64,000 nucleotides of DNA. It comes from Anaerolineaceae bacterium (lineage in GTDB: Bacteria; Chloroflexota; Anaerolineae; Anaerolineales; Anaerolineaceae). The stretch lies in the NCBI GenBank assembly GCA_002702705.1, contig PABH01000014.1, forward strand, positions 1-64,000, read 5' to 3'. Shown here in pieces: positions 25,891 to 34,566 of the stretch (position 1 is the first letter of the stretch; every line of letters begins with the position of its first letter). A model generated the notes under the pieces. That model saw only the letters and a list, made by a program, of their open reading frames with translations. It did not search any database and had not been told where the DNA came from. The position numbers were made by a program, and so were the translations under genes.

Positions 25891-26577
25891 TTGGAAGAAA
25901 ATTCAAAATACAAACATGCACGTGTTAATCGAATTTTATTAGGTCCACTAGAACGCCCTGCATTAGCCTGGTTAGCGAAGCGAATGCCAGATTGGGTAAC
26001 ACCAGATTTATTAACCGCTACGGGCTTTGTCGCTACTATTTTGGTTGCGGCCAGTTACATATTGTCTTATCGCAGCCCTGCTTTTTTGTGGCTGGCTTGT
26101 GTAGGTATTATTCTCAATTGGTTTGGAGACAGCCTTGATGGAACGTTGGCCCGTTTTCGTAAAATTGAACGCCCGCGGTATGGGTTTTTTATTGACCATG
26201 CCATGGATGGTCTGGGTGAAGTGATTGTGATGATTGGAATCGGTCTTTCACCATATGTAGACTTTAGGGTGGCGTTAATTGCTCTGGTGGGGTATATGCT
26301 GATGGCGAACCTGGTTTATATCACCACATATGTTTCCGGTGAATTTCGGATTTCTTATTTGGGTTTAGGCCCAACTGAAGTACGGGTAATCTTAATTCTA
26401 ACCAATATCCTCGTATTTTTTATTGGTAATCCGATCATCCAAACCAAATTTGGAATATATTCAGTTTATGATGTGGTCATCTCATTAATAGCAATTTTAT
26501 TATTTGGGATCTATATTGTCATCACCTTCATCAATGCCCGGCGTTTGGCAAAGATTGAAGGGGGTACAAAAAAATAA
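25891..26577 (+). CDS. CDP-alcohol phosphatidyltransferase
   Basis: 228 residues from a TTG start at 25891 with GGAGGG eight bases upstream. The signature D-x2-D-G-x2-A-R-x8-G-x3-D-x3-D is complete: DSLDGTLARF, then GFFIDHAMD, with the Asp residues binding metal and CDP-diacylglycerol. About six TM segments surround it. The enzyme swaps CMP for an alcohol to make a phospholipid head group; inositol phosphate, glycerol phosphate or another alcohol cannot be told apart here. It lies 30 bases after the acyltransferase gene and ends at a terminator. Confidence 0.85.
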   Translation: MEENSKYKHARVNRILLGPLERPALAWLAKRMPDWVTPDLLTATGFVATILVAASYILSYRSPAFLWLACVGIILNWFGDSLDGTLARFRKIERPRYGFFIDHAMDGLGEVIVMIGIGLSPYVDFRVALIALVGYMLMANLVYITTYVSGEFRISYLGLGPTEVRVILILTNILVFFIGNPIIQTKFGIYSVYDVVISLIAILLFGIYIVITFINARRLAKIEGGTKK

Positions 26578-26602
26578 CCCCTGTTCGAAACAGGGAGTTA
26601 TT
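26573..26602. terminator. bidirectional terminator between convergent genes
   Basis: AATAACCCCTGTT (26573-26585) pairs with AACAGGGAGTTATT (26589-26602), 13 bp with one bulged A and a CGA loop. The phosphatidyltransferase stop codon is in the stem. Confidence 0.8.
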
Positions 26603-26604
26603 TA

Positions 26605-27603
26605 TCAATTACAAATTAAAACAATTTTTCCTATATGGTCACCATTTTCCATTGCTTGATTCGCGGCAGCTGCTTGTTCTAAAGGATAAGTGGCGCCGAT
26701 AACCGGATCAATTTTACCTTCATTTAATAATTGAATTAGCGATGTTAAATCTTCACGAAACTGTTGTATTTGTTTTTTTGCGTTGATAGCATAAAATGTT
26801 GTCTTTTTTCCGTTTGGAAGGATGTTATAAAAAATACTTTCAACGATTGATTTTCCCATTAACCCATTTACATACTTCCCGCTTTGGATTGAGGATCGAG
26901 CACCATAATAAACCAAAAGCCCGCCTTTTTTCAGAACCTTTAATGACTTTTGGATGTTTTTTCCGCCAATGCTTTCAAAAACCACATCAACCGGATTGTT
27001 TTTTAGAATCTCTTCAAAATCTTGCGTGCGATAATTTATGGGAGTTACTCCATATTTTTTCAAGAGGGCGTGATTTTTTTGTGAAGCGGTACCAACCATA
27101 TCTTGTTCCATTAACTTTCCAAGTTGCATTAATGCCGTGCCAACCCCGCCGCTGGCGCCGTGAATTAAAACTCGTTGTTTTGGTTTTACTTTACTGACAC
27201 GATGCAGCATTTGATAAGCTGTGACGTAGTTTAATACCAATGCTTCGCTTTTTATGGGGTCAATCTGTTGTGGGATTTTGACGAGTTGACTTGCGGGTAA
27301 ACTAATATATTTACTGTAGGCACCAAAAACAGTTAATGCCGCAACTTTGTCACCTACCACGAATGAAGAAACATCAGGACCTGTTTGTTCTATGATGCCA
27401 ATCAGATCGTACCCTGGTGTGACGGGTGGTTTGGGTACGCCGGGGTATTGCCCGTAGCGAATAGAGATATCCGCAAAAGCGACTCCTGTGGTCAAGATTT
27501 TAACGAGAACATCTGACCCGGAGGGTGATTTAATTTCTTCATCAACGACTTGCATTGTCTCGGGTGCCCCGATTTTTGTAATAACAATTTTTTGATTTTT
27601 CAT
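26605..27603 (-). CDS. zinc-independent MDR oxidoreductase (quinone reductase-like)
   Basis: 332 residues from the ATG at 27603 (AGGAG upstream). Medium-chain dehydrogenase/reductase: N-terminal GroES-like part with VLVKILTTGVAFADISIRYG and PGYDLIGIIEQ, then a Rossmann fold with VLIHGASGGVGTALMQLG for NADPH. The structural zinc cysteines are absent, pointing to a quinone- or enoyl-reductase type that handles reactive carbonyls or quinones. A 19-bp palindrome just upstream (27627-27645) matches sites at the tetR gene next door, so the enzyme is probably induced by the ligand of that regulator. Confidence 0.85.
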   Translation of the reverse strand: MKNQKIVITKIGAPETMQVVDEEIKSPSGSDVLVKILTTGVAFADISIRYGQYPGVPKPPVTPGYDLIGIIEQTGPDVSSFVVGDKVAALTVFGAYSKYISLPASQLVKIPQQIDPIKSEALVLNYVTAYQMLHRVSKVKPKQRVLIHGASGGVGTALMQLGKLMEQDMVGTASQKNHALLKKYGVTPINYRTQDFEEILKNNPVDVVFESIGGKNIQKSLKVLKKGGLLVYYGARSSIQSGKYVNGLMGKSIVESIFYNILPNGKKTTFYAINAKKQIQQFREDLTSLIQLLNEGKIDPVIGATYPLEQAAAANQAMENGDHIGKIVLICN

Positions 27604-27626
27604 TTTTTCTCCTAACACTCGTAAAT

Positions 27627-27645
27627 AACCTAACATTGTTCGGTT
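27627..27645. promoter_or_regulatory. TetR-type operator upstream of the oxidoreductase
   Basis: AACCTAACATTGTTCGGTT reads nearly the same on both strands (mismatch at two arm positions and the centre). It lies 24 bases before the oxidoreductase start. A close relative, ACCTAACAGTGTTC, lies before tetR at 28280-28293. Confidence 0.65.
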
Positions 27646-27660
27646 GTTTTTAAAAAAATA

Positions 27661-28275
27661 TTATATTAATCCTCTAATAAGGATCATTAATGCTTCCCGA
27701 TTAATTTTTTCTTGATCAATTTGTGCGTTCTTAAGGGCTGTATTTTGTAAAGAGGCTAATCCATGAACGATGCCCCAAAGAATTAAACCAAATTCTTCAA
27801 CAGAGAGTTGGTTTGGATTTTGGATAAAACCCTCTTTTAATCCTTTGTGAATGATGTCTGTAATTATCTCAAATGAAGAACCATCACAACCATTTTCAGG
27901 AGAATATAAACCAGGAGAAAATGGTTGGCTGCTAAACAAAGCATAATAGTTTGGGTGATTCAAAGCAAAGTTGATCACAGCTAACCCTGCTTGTAAAAGT
28001 TGTTCTTCCGGATCGCTTATTCCATCCAAACGAGCTTTCATTTCACGCGTTAACTGGTCGCTGATAATTTCGGTCATCGCAGCCAATAAATCTTCTTTAT
28101 TATTAAAATACTCATATAATGCGGCTGCGCTGTAATTGATTTTTCGAGCGATCGCTCGCAGTGAAATATTTTCGAATCCTTCCGTTTTTAAGAGGGCTAG
28201 CCCGGAATCCAAAATGGATTGGCGGGTGCGGGCGGATCGAATTTCTCTAGTGGATTTGTTTTGTGTATTTTCCAT
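27661..28275 (-). CDS. TetR-family regulator of the adjacent oxidoreductase
   Basis: 204 residues. The N-terminal HTH has RQSILDSGLALLKTEGFENISLRAIARKINYSAAALYEYFNNKEDLLAAM, with the expected ISLRAIA and YEYFNNKEDL recognition region; the C-terminal part (60-204) is helical with a TetR WHG-like FALNHPNYYALFSSQPF segment. It is encoded immediately before the oxidoreductase on the same strand. Palindromic sites occur in front of both genes, suggesting autorepression and control of the enzyme. Confidence 0.9.
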   Translation of the reverse strand: MENTQNKSTREIRSARTRQSILDSGLALLKTEGFENISLRAIARKINYSAAALYEYFNNKEDLLAAMTEIISDQLTREMKARLDGISDPEEQLLQAGLAVINFALNHPNYYALFSSQPFSPGLYSPENGCDGSSFEIITDIIHKGLKEGFIQNPNQLSVEEFGLILWGIVHGLASLQNTALKNAQIDQEKINREALMILIRGLI

Positions 28276-28278
28276 AAT

Positions 28279-28319
28279 TACCTAACAGTGTTCAAATAAT
28301 AACTAATGTTAGGTTTGTT
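28279..28319. promoter_or_regulatory. operator sites upstream of tetR
   Basis: TACCTAACAGTGTTCAAAT (28279-28297) matches the palindrome at 27627-27645 at most positions, four bases before the tetR start. A further half site, AATGTTAGGTTT, lies at 28305-28316. Two sites so close to the start fit autorepression. Confidence 0.6.
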
Positions 28320-28352
28320 GTCAAGGTTTTTATTGAAAAAAGCACATGTTTT

Positions 28353-28778
28353 TTAGCGAATATCTTTTGACAATAAAGCCAGCTCAGGCCTTAAAAACCA
28401 ACCGTTTTTTTTCCAAAATGCTAAACCCAACTTGTTTTCTGCATAAACATGAATATGGCAGCGTTCGATCCCTGCTTGTTGTAACCCATACAGGCAGTGT
28501 TCCACCAATTGTTGACCGATGCCGTTTCCCCTATAACCCTGATCTACAGCAAGATGGTAAATAGCACCCCTTCTGCCATCGTGTCCGCATAACACTGCGC
28601 CAACCAGTTTATCTTCTTTCCAGGCACAAAAACACAAATCAGGATTTCGTTGAAGGAAATACGCGATGTTTTCCTTTGAATCTGCTTTGCTGAAGCCCAT
28701 GTTTTCGGTATGCTGCCAGAGTGCCATGACAGAATCGTAATCTGTGAGCGTCATTTCTTTAATAATTAAATTTTGCAT
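28353..28778 (-). CDS. GNAT family N-acetyltransferase
   Basis: 141 residues, a single compact GNAT domain. The core acetyl-CoA binding motif is in GYRGNGIGQQLVEHCL, preceded by AIYHLAVDQ (motif A strand) and followed by CHIHVYAENKLGLAFWKKNGW. The RimI-like layout suggests a small-molecule or protein amine as acceptor, which cannot be told. The upstream gene for a DUF4013 protein ends nine bases before its start, so the two may be one unit. Confidence 0.85.
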   Translation of the reverse strand: MQNLIIKEMTLTDYDSVMALWQHTENMGFSKADSKENIAYFLQRNPDLCFCAWKEDKLVGAVLCGHDGRRGAIYHLAVDQGYRGNGIGQQLVEHCLYGLQQAGIERCHIHVYAENKLGLAFWKKNGWFLRPELALLSKDIR

Positions 28779-28787
28779 AAAAACCTG

Positions 28788-29546
28788 TTAGGATAGATCT
28801 TCTTGTTTGGTTTCCAGATGGTCATTGCCTTCGTAGTAAGCCTGGGCCATCAACGGGAAGATGATTAAAACCAGGTAAAACCCAAGGAATGCAGATAGGA
28901 AAGGAGAAATAATAGCGAGAATGAAGGTGTAAATACTGATCACGACCGCAAAATACAAGAGATAGGTCAGGCCAAACATAAAGATAAACGCTACAACAAA
29001 ACCGGCTAAATTATTGCGAAAAATTGTCCACCATTGTTTTATTTGGAACCCTGCCGCAAAACTTTCTTTTTGAATAGCATGCATGATCGCCGAAGGTAAA
29101 AAGATACTTTCCACCAGGCTCAGTAATAATCCGACACCGATTGAAAGAAATAGAGCACTCATTCCAAATAGGATGGATACAACTGCCAATCCACTGGATT
29201 CATTTATGGTGACCGGAATGATCGAACCAAAATAGAGGATAAATCCAACCCCAAATACGATGATGGCTGGCAGGCTGTAAACCAGATAGATACCAAACAA
29301 ACGTGCACCATCTTTAAATAGGATGTCCCAATCTTTCCATTCTGGCAGGGTTAATTTCCCATCGCCACTGGTGATCCTTTTTGATATCTTGGTTGCGTAA
29401 CCAAGCACAAAAAAGAAAGGAATAATTGGAATAATAAAACCTGCTAAAACGAATAAACTGCCGATCAGGATTTTTTTATTTGCATCTTCTGCCTTAAAAG
29501 GATAGGTGAGTAGTTGACTTAATTTTTTGGTTGAAAACATTTGCAT
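28788..29546 (-). CDS. DUF4013-type membrane protein
   Basis: 252 residues with six or more hydrophobic segments and few charges. The N-terminal LSQLLTYPFKAEDANKKILIGSL and the GDGKLTLPEWKDWDILFKDG stretch between the first two TM segments fit the DUF4013 family of unknown function. AGGAGG lies just upstream of the ATG. It precedes the GNAT gene by nine bases. No enzymatic motif is visible. Confidence 0.75.
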   Translation of the reverse strand: MQMFSTKKLSQLLTYPFKAEDANKKILIGSLFVLAGFIIPIIPFFFVLGYATKISKRITSGDGKLTLPEWKDWDILFKDGARLFGIYLVYSLPAIIVFGVGFILYFGSIIPVTINESSGLAVVSILFGMSALFLSIGVGLLLSLVESIFLPSAIMHAIQKESFAAGFQIKQWWTIFRNNLAGFVVAFIFMFGLTYLLYFAVVISIYTFILAIISPFLSAFLGFYLVLIIFPLMAQAYYEGNDHLETKQEDLS

Positions 29547-29621
29547 TTAAAAACCTCCTGAAAGTGTTATTGGTTTTATCCATATTTTCCATTATAAATA
29601 TTTTACAATGGATCTTACTTG

Positions 29622-30518
29622 TTATGTGAATAGCTGGTCGAGTTCCCTGGCCGTTAAAAACCCTTCTGCGGCCCCAATGCTGCCTATTTTATAGGAAGCA
29701 AAGGTAATTGCCTTTTGAATTGCAAGGATTGGGTTTTGAGTTTCCAAATAGGTATGAATGAATGCGGAAAATAAAGCATCGCCTGCACCAATCGTATTTA
29801 CGATGCGCCGCGTTTTAACAGCAGGAAAACGCGTTAGAATACCCTCTTTGCGGATTCCTAATAAAGCACCTTCGCTGCCCATTCCTACCACGATAATCGG
29901 TGTGTTAAATTTACGCCAAATTGCACAGGCCCACTCTTCGGGAGAAACAGGCAGGTTTTCATGACTCATAAAAAGAATATCCGCATTTGCCATAAAATCC
30001 TGGTTGTACTCATCCTCAAGCGATGAGATGGCGTGTACATCGGTGGCGATTAATTTGCCTGCTTGTTTTGTTATTTCCAGAAGTGATCGAGAAAAATTAA
30101 TATTACACAAAACACATAAGTCGCTATCCTCGAGTGCTTTTTTAAATGGTTCAATCGGGTAAGTTTTTTCTTGGATATCCTTAAGATCCGTATAAATTTG
30201 GCGTTTTCCATCAGGGTCGTAGAGAATAACTGACTGGGCGGTTTCAGAAATATCCGGTTGTATGTACTCGCTGGAGATATTTAGAGCCTTAAGTTCGTTT
30301 AATATCATGGGCTGATAAATATCATTTCCAATGATAGAAAGAAAATCAATCTTGTTGCTTAATGTGGTTAGTGCTTTAGCCAGGTTATAACCTACACCAG
30401 AAACCGTACTTCGGATTCCAAAAAAGGGGTATGTAACCGGGAAATAATTTATTGGAAATTCTTCTATTTTGAGTGTGGTTTCGATATTTATTAATCCAGA
30501 TACAAGAATTTTTGCCAT
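29622..30518 (-). CDS. PfkB-family (ribokinase-like) carbohydrate kinase
   Basis: 298 residues. PfkB signature 2 with the catalytic Asp is NTIGAGDALFSAFIHTYL, and the first signature region is STVSGVGYNLAKALTTL with a Gly-rich turn. These enzymes phosphorylate a sugar, nucleoside or similar alcohol with ATP. Neighbours (GntR-type regulator upstream, DUF4013 protein downstream) give no clear substrate. It appears monocistronic with gaps of 75 and 111 bases on its sides. Confidence 0.88.
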   Translation of the reverse strand: MAKILVSGLINIETTLKIEEFPINYFPVTYPFFGIRSTVSGVGYNLAKALTTLSNKIDFLSIIGNDIYQPMILNELKALNISSEYIQPDISETAQSVILYDPDGKRQIYTDLKDIQEKTYPIEPFKKALEDSDLCVLCNINFSRSLLEITKQAGKLIATDVHAISSLEDEYNQDFMANADILFMSHENLPVSPEEWACAIWRKFNTPIIVVGMGSEGALLGIRKEGILTRFPAVKTRRIVNTIGAGDALFSAFIHTYLETQNPILAIQKAITFASYKIGSIGAAEGFLTARELDQLFT

Positions 30519-30629
30519 GAGTTTAAACTAATCTTCCCAATTCGTATTTATCCGTCATCATTAAAATCTGTAGATTGATGCCACCCTAAATCATACACAA
30601 AAAACAATAGACGTCATTGTCAATATTTT

Positions 30630-31724
30630 TTATTGAACCCAGCGCAGTTCACCGGTTTTTTTTGTGTTATATCCATTTAATGTCTTGAAAGCGGTTTTTG
30701 CCTGTGAGGTAGAAAACCAATCAATTAATTTCTTAAAATTCGGATTTTGATAGGTTTCCTCAAAAAAGGCTAGTTCGTAAAGTTCAGTGGTTAAAGGAAT
30801 AAAATCGAGATCATAAATATCCGCAGCGGCTTCTAATCCCAACCCCAGATTTCCTTCTCCGGCAGTGATTGCCCGGGCAACATCATTATGGGTGTTTTTT
30901 TCATTTGCGAAACCACGAATATTTTCTGGCGACAAATTCGCTTCGTGCAATCTTGCTTCCAACCAAACCCGTGTGCCTGAGCCGGACTGGCGGTTTACGA
31001 AACAAATTTCGGGACGAATTAAATCTTCAAGCTGATGACAATCATGCGGATTACCAGCCGGTAAAATTAAACCCAGCCGACGTTCTGCCAGTGTCACCAA
31101 GCCAATTTTTTTACCAGGTAAAATGCGTTTGATGTATGCCGTATTATAGTCTTGCCGATCTTCATCCCACAGGTGACAGCCGGCAAAATCAACCCGATTT
31201 TCAGCCAGTTTGATCAGTCCACTCAAACTGCCCCCAAACTGCAGCGTTAGTTCATAACCAGGCAGAATTTTATCAAAATGGGCTGCCATCCAACTGATCG
31301 CCAGATCATTACTACCCGCAAAACGAATAAAATTCTCCCCTTTGATTTCTGGTTCTTGCTGAATGACTCGCCAGTGATCTAACGCCAGACGGATGGATTG
31401 TTCAATTTCTGCCTGGCTGTATCCCGAATTTAAAGCTTCCAGTAAAAATGCTTCCGCTTTGTTAATTAAGGTTGCTTTGCGAATCGATTTAAGGGGTTGG
31501 GTATCGGGGGCTGCGGATACGCGGGTGCCCTGTCCAGCCCGGCTGATGATAAGCCCTTGATCGGACAAAGCTTTATAAGCGCGTTGAACGGTGCCGGGAG
31601 TACAGTTCCAGCTTTCAGTTAACTTACGTACCGAAGGTAACTTTTCCCCGGGTTTGATGATGCCATCTAAAATATCATTACGGATTTTTTCGGCTATTTG
31701 TTGGTAAAGGTGTTCTTTTTCCAC
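30630..31724 (-). CDS. GntR regulator fused to a PBP-like sensing domain
   Basis: 364 residues from a GTG start at 31724 with AAGGAT upstream. Residues 1-70 form a GntR winged helix (YQQIAEKIRNDILDGIIKPG, LPSVRKLTESWNCTPGTVQR). A linker of ~55 residues leads to a type 2 periplasmic-binding-protein fold (about 125-355) with FIRFAGSNDLAISWMAAHF, VDFAGCHLWDE, FVNRQSGSGTRVWLE and AITAGEGNLGLGLEAAA, the COG1910 type seen in molybdate- or tungstate-related sensors. It probably binds an anion or small ligand in the cytoplasm and switches DNA binding. No mod transporter genes are adjacent, so the ligand is open. Confidence 0.8.
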   Translation of the reverse strand: MEKEHLYQQIAEKIRNDILDGIIKPGEKLPSVRKLTESWNCTPGTVQRAYKALSDQGLIISRAGQGTRVSAAPDTQPLKSIRKATLINKAEAFLLEALNSGYSQAEIEQSIRLALDHWRVIQQEPEIKGENFIRFAGSNDLAISWMAAHFDKILPGYELTLQFGGSLSGLIKLAENRVDFAGCHLWDEDRQDYNTAYIKRILPGKKIGLVTLAERRLGLILPAGNPHDCHQLEDLIRPEICFVNRQSGSGTRVWLEARLHEANLSPENIRGFANEKNTHNDVARAITAGEGNLGLGLEAAADIYDLDFIPLTTELYELAFFEETYQNPNFKKLIDWFSTSQAKTAFKTLNGYNTKKTGELRWVQ

Positions 31725-31772
31725 TTGATTATCCTTACATCCAAAGGCATCTGCGCCTGGAGGGTTAAGCTT

Positions 31773-32420
31773 TTATGGTACAGGCACCAACCAGTAATTT
31801 TCCTGGTCCCCTTCTGCTGTCCAGCCGATCAAACTACCGGATTGTGCTTCCACCTTCCACCATACCCAGTCTTGATCACAAGCGGGGCCGTCAATAATGG
31901 TAACGCTTTCCCCCGGATCGACATAACCATTGATGGCGGCTGATGTGTTGGGATCTTGGCGAACCCGATTGGGTAGCGGAGGATCAAGAGCGACTTGAGC
32001 AGTTGCTCCTATATGTAAACGCGATGGAAGAGATGCATTTTCACAGGCTTCCCAGGTTGTGGCGGTTGGTTCGTTGGTTTGTGTTGTGCCTTGCTGTGGC
32101 GTTTCGTTATTTTGAGGGGTAATGACAACGAATCTGGTTTCCAATGGCGGTAGGGTTAATGTAGGTACCGTAAATGGTGGTTCAACGACCGTGGGTGGTT
32201 GGTTTTGAAATGCGGGGAGAATCACAAAAAATAATATAAGCCAAAAACTGATTAATACAAAAGCAGCTCCAGCACCGCCAATAAGCCAAGTTTTTTTATC
32301 AATTTTTGTAACAGGTGATTTTCTTTTGGTTCGGTAGATGGGCAATCCTTTAACAGGGCAGTGGGTCATATCAGCGCTGTGCTTTTGACCACAGTGAGGG
32401 CATTGAACAAAATTCTCCAT
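31773..32420 (-). CDS. zinc-ribbon, single-TM, SH3-like domain protein
   Basis: 215 residues from the ATG at 32420 (AGGAAGTAAG upstream); the longer frame passes through untranslated leader. A zinc ribbon, CPHCGQKHSADMTHCP, is at the N-terminus, a TM helix at about 50-72 (LIGGAGAAFVLISFWLILFF), a Pro/Thr-rich stalk, and a C-terminal SH3b-like domain with GATAQVALDPPLPNRVR, GESVTIIDGPACDQDWVWWKV and LIGWTAEG. The SH3b part should lie outside the membrane and may bind the wall. The function is not known. Confidence 0.75.
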   Translation of the reverse strand: MENFVQCPHCGQKHSADMTHCPVKGLPIYRTKRKSPVTKIDKKTWLIGGAGAAFVLISFWLILFFVILPAFQNQPPTVVEPPFTVPTLTLPPLETRFVVITPQNNETPQQGTTQTNEPTATTWEACENASLPSRLHIGATAQVALDPPLPNRVRQDPNTSAAINGYVDPGESVTIIDGPACDQDWVWWKVEAQSGSLIGWTAEGDQENYWLVPVP

Positions 32421-32484
32421 CTTACTTCCTTCATTAATGAATTTATTAATAATGGTTACACTTATTATGCCTATCATATACAAA

Positions 32485-32516
32485 AACCAGCGATTGGTCT
32501 AGGCCAATCGCTGGTT
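32485..32516 (-). terminator. terminator downstream of RNase J
   Basis: AACCAGCGATTGG (32485-32497) and CCAATCGCTGGTT (32504-32516) form a perfect 13-bp stem with a six-base loop. On the minus strand TTTTTGTATA follows, a good intrinsic terminator 18 bases after the RNase J stop. Confidence 0.85.
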
Positions 32517-32534
32517 AATCACTTCATTTGTTAT

Positions 32535-34175
32535 TTATATTTCGTTGACGTTTACCAGAACCAAGGGACGCCGCCGTGTTTCCGTATACAGTACATTCCG
32601 AACCACTTTTTCAACGTCTTTATTTAGATTTCCATTGGCGTGTACAACGGTTTCCTGGATTTTTGATTGAGCAAGGGATTTTAACTCTTCCTCATCTTTT
32701 GACATTAAGAATCCTCTGGAAATAATATTGGGTTTGGTAATTAAACGACCTTTTTTATCAATTGTAAGTTGAACGATGACCACGCCTTCTTGAGACATCA
32801 TTTCACGTTCTCGCATGATGTTGGGGCTGATATCACCAACATTGCTTCCATCCACAAAGATGTAACTGGCTGGGACACTGTCTCCCGCTTTCATAACGCC
32901 GTTTAAAAACTCCGCTGATTGACCATTTTGTAGGACCAAAATGTTTTTGGAATCGATGCCAACTTGTTCCGCTAATTTGACGTGGTGTTTTAGATGTTTT
33001 AATTCACCATGAACGGGAATAAAGAATTTTGGCCGGGTCAGGTGTAATAAAAGTTTCATCTCTTCCTGGCTGGCGTGTCCGGAAACATGCACCGGCGCTA
33101 TTGCTTCGTGAATGACATTGGCACCCCGTTCAAATAAACGGTTGATGGTACGATTTACTGCTTCTTCATTTCCGGGAATTGGATGTGAAGAAAGCACAAT
33201 CGTATCGCCAGGAATAACATCAAACAAGCGGTTCCGGCCAACAGATAACCGGCCCAAAATGGAGGTGGGTTCACCTTGTGAACCGGTACACATGATGACC
33301 GTTTTGGATTTCGGTTGATTTAACGCCTGGTCTAATGGAATAATCAAATCTTCCGGCACATCCAAATAACCTAGTTTTGTGGCTATTTTGGCGTTATCTT
33401 GCATGCTTAATCCTGCAAAAGCCATCTTACGATTGAATTTTAAGGCTGCGTTTGCAACTTGCTGCATTCGAGAAATGAGTGAGGCAAAGCTGGCAACGAT
33501 GATCCGGTCTTTTGCTTCTGCGAAGACTTTTTCTAATGCGCCGTCAATCACACTTTCTGATTTTGTCCAACCGGGGCGTTCTGCATTGGTTGAATCAGCC
33601 AATAAGGCCAATACACCTTTTTCTGCAAATTTTGCCAATTTTGAATAGTCAGTCGGCCAATTATCGACTGGTGTGTGATCAAATTTATAATCTCCGGAAT
33701 GGACAATTAATCCTTCCGGTGTTTCAATTCCGAGTCCGATGGCATCAGGTATGGAATGGCAAACGTGAAAGGTTTCGACCTTAAAATGTTTACCAACCTC
33801 TATCGTATCTCCGGCTTGAATGGTGTGTAGTTCAGCACGGTCCAACATACCGCCTCGACTGAGTTTATTTTCTAACAAACCCATTGTGAGCGGGGTGGCG
33901 TAAATGGGGGCTTGAATTTCTTCCAGCACATGGCGAATGGCTCCCGTGTGATCTTCGTGACCATGGGTTATAACAATCCCTTTGACCCAATCCTTCTTAT
34001 TTTTCAGGTAGGTAAAATCCGGGATGATGTAATCGATTCCAAGCATATCATTTTCGGGAAACATTAAGCCGGTATCTACAATCAAAATTTCGTGATCGTA
34101 TTCATATACCATCATGTTTCTGCCAACTTCCCCTAATCCACCCAGGGGAATGATCTTTAATGTTCTGTTTTTCAT
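32535..34175 (-). CDS. rnj: ribonuclease J
   Basis: 546 residues, normal size. RNase J is a metallo-beta-lactamase/beta-CASP enzyme with 5' exonuclease and endonuclease action on RNA. The metal-binding motif HGHEDH is at 71-76 after KGIVITHGHEDH, the second His site is in FHVCHSIPDAIG and HSGDYKFDHTP, and beta-CASP motifs are MCTGSQGEP and SSHPIPGNE, with HVSGHASQEE near the C-terminal third. It stands one gene downstream of dnaA, separated by 391 bases and a terminator. Confidence 0.94.
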   Translation of the reverse strand: MKNRTLKIIPLGGLGEVGRNMMVYEYDHEILIVDTGLMFPENDMLGIDYIIPDFTYLKNKKDWVKGIVITHGHEDHTGAIRHVLEEIQAPIYATPLTMGLLENKLSRGGMLDRAELHTIQAGDTIEVGKHFKVETFHVCHSIPDAIGLGIETPEGLIVHSGDYKFDHTPVDNWPTDYSKLAKFAEKGVLALLADSTNAERPGWTKSESVIDGALEKVFAEAKDRIIVASFASLISRMQQVANAALKFNRKMAFAGLSMQDNAKIATKLGYLDVPEDLIIPLDQALNQPKSKTVIMCTGSQGEPTSILGRLSVGRNRLFDVIPGDTIVLSSHPIPGNEEAVNRTINRLFERGANVIHEAIAPVHVSGHASQEEMKLLLHLTRPKFFIPVHGELKHLKHHVKLAEQVGIDSKNILVLQNGQSAEFLNGVMKAGDSVPASYIFVDGSNVGDISPNIMREREMMSQEGVVIVQLTIDKKGRLITKPNIISRGFLMSKDEEELKSLAQSKIQETVVHANGNLNKDVEKVVRNVLYTETRRRPLVLVNVNEI

Positions 34176-34566
34176 ATTGTTTATTTTGTTTCCTTAACTA
34201 AATTAATTATTTCTTTTTTATCACAGGTATCCTGTGTATGGGTCTTGTCTGTTTTAGAGAAAAAATCCCCGCTAGGAATTCAGCTGGGGATTTAAATTGA
34301 TTTGTGAATCACAAACACTAAACTTATTTTCTCTGCATAAAGCTGGGTAACCAGCATAAATTCCGAACTTTTTACTATTAATTACTATAACTAAGAAAAT
34401 TTTATCACAGGCTTATGATATAGTCAAAACAATTGCATAAACCGGATGGTGCTGCTTTGCGAACCACAGTGATCTATCAGGAAAACAGTTCTGTTTTTCA
34501 CACAGAAATACGGGGATACAGAGAAGAGACTAATAAGGATACATCTGTGCGTATTAATTTGAAGAA
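34176..34566. other. 391-base intergenic region between dnaA and RNase J
   Basis: AT-rich spacer downstream of dnaA. It holds the dnaA terminator hairpin (34263-34293), two copies of TTTTATCACAGG (34216-34227 and 34400-34411), and one nine-base match to the relaxed DnaA box TTWTNCACA (TTTTTCACA, 34494-34502). No cluster of DnaA boxes is seen, so I do not call an origin. Confidence 0.45.
34263..34293 (-). terminator. terminator downstream of dnaA
   Basis: AAATCCCCGCT (34263-34273) pairs with AGCTGGGGATTT (34282-34293), with one bulged T; on the minus strand a run of six T follows. It lies about 270 bases after the dnaA stop, leaving a long 3' region. Confidence 0.7.

Noticed and set aside
34216-34411. 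Two TTTTATCACAGG copies near dnaA as DnaA boxes
   Set aside because: They do not fit TTWTNCACA in either register, and only two copies occur; only one nine-base match (34494-34502) exists, which is expected by chance in AT-rich DNA.
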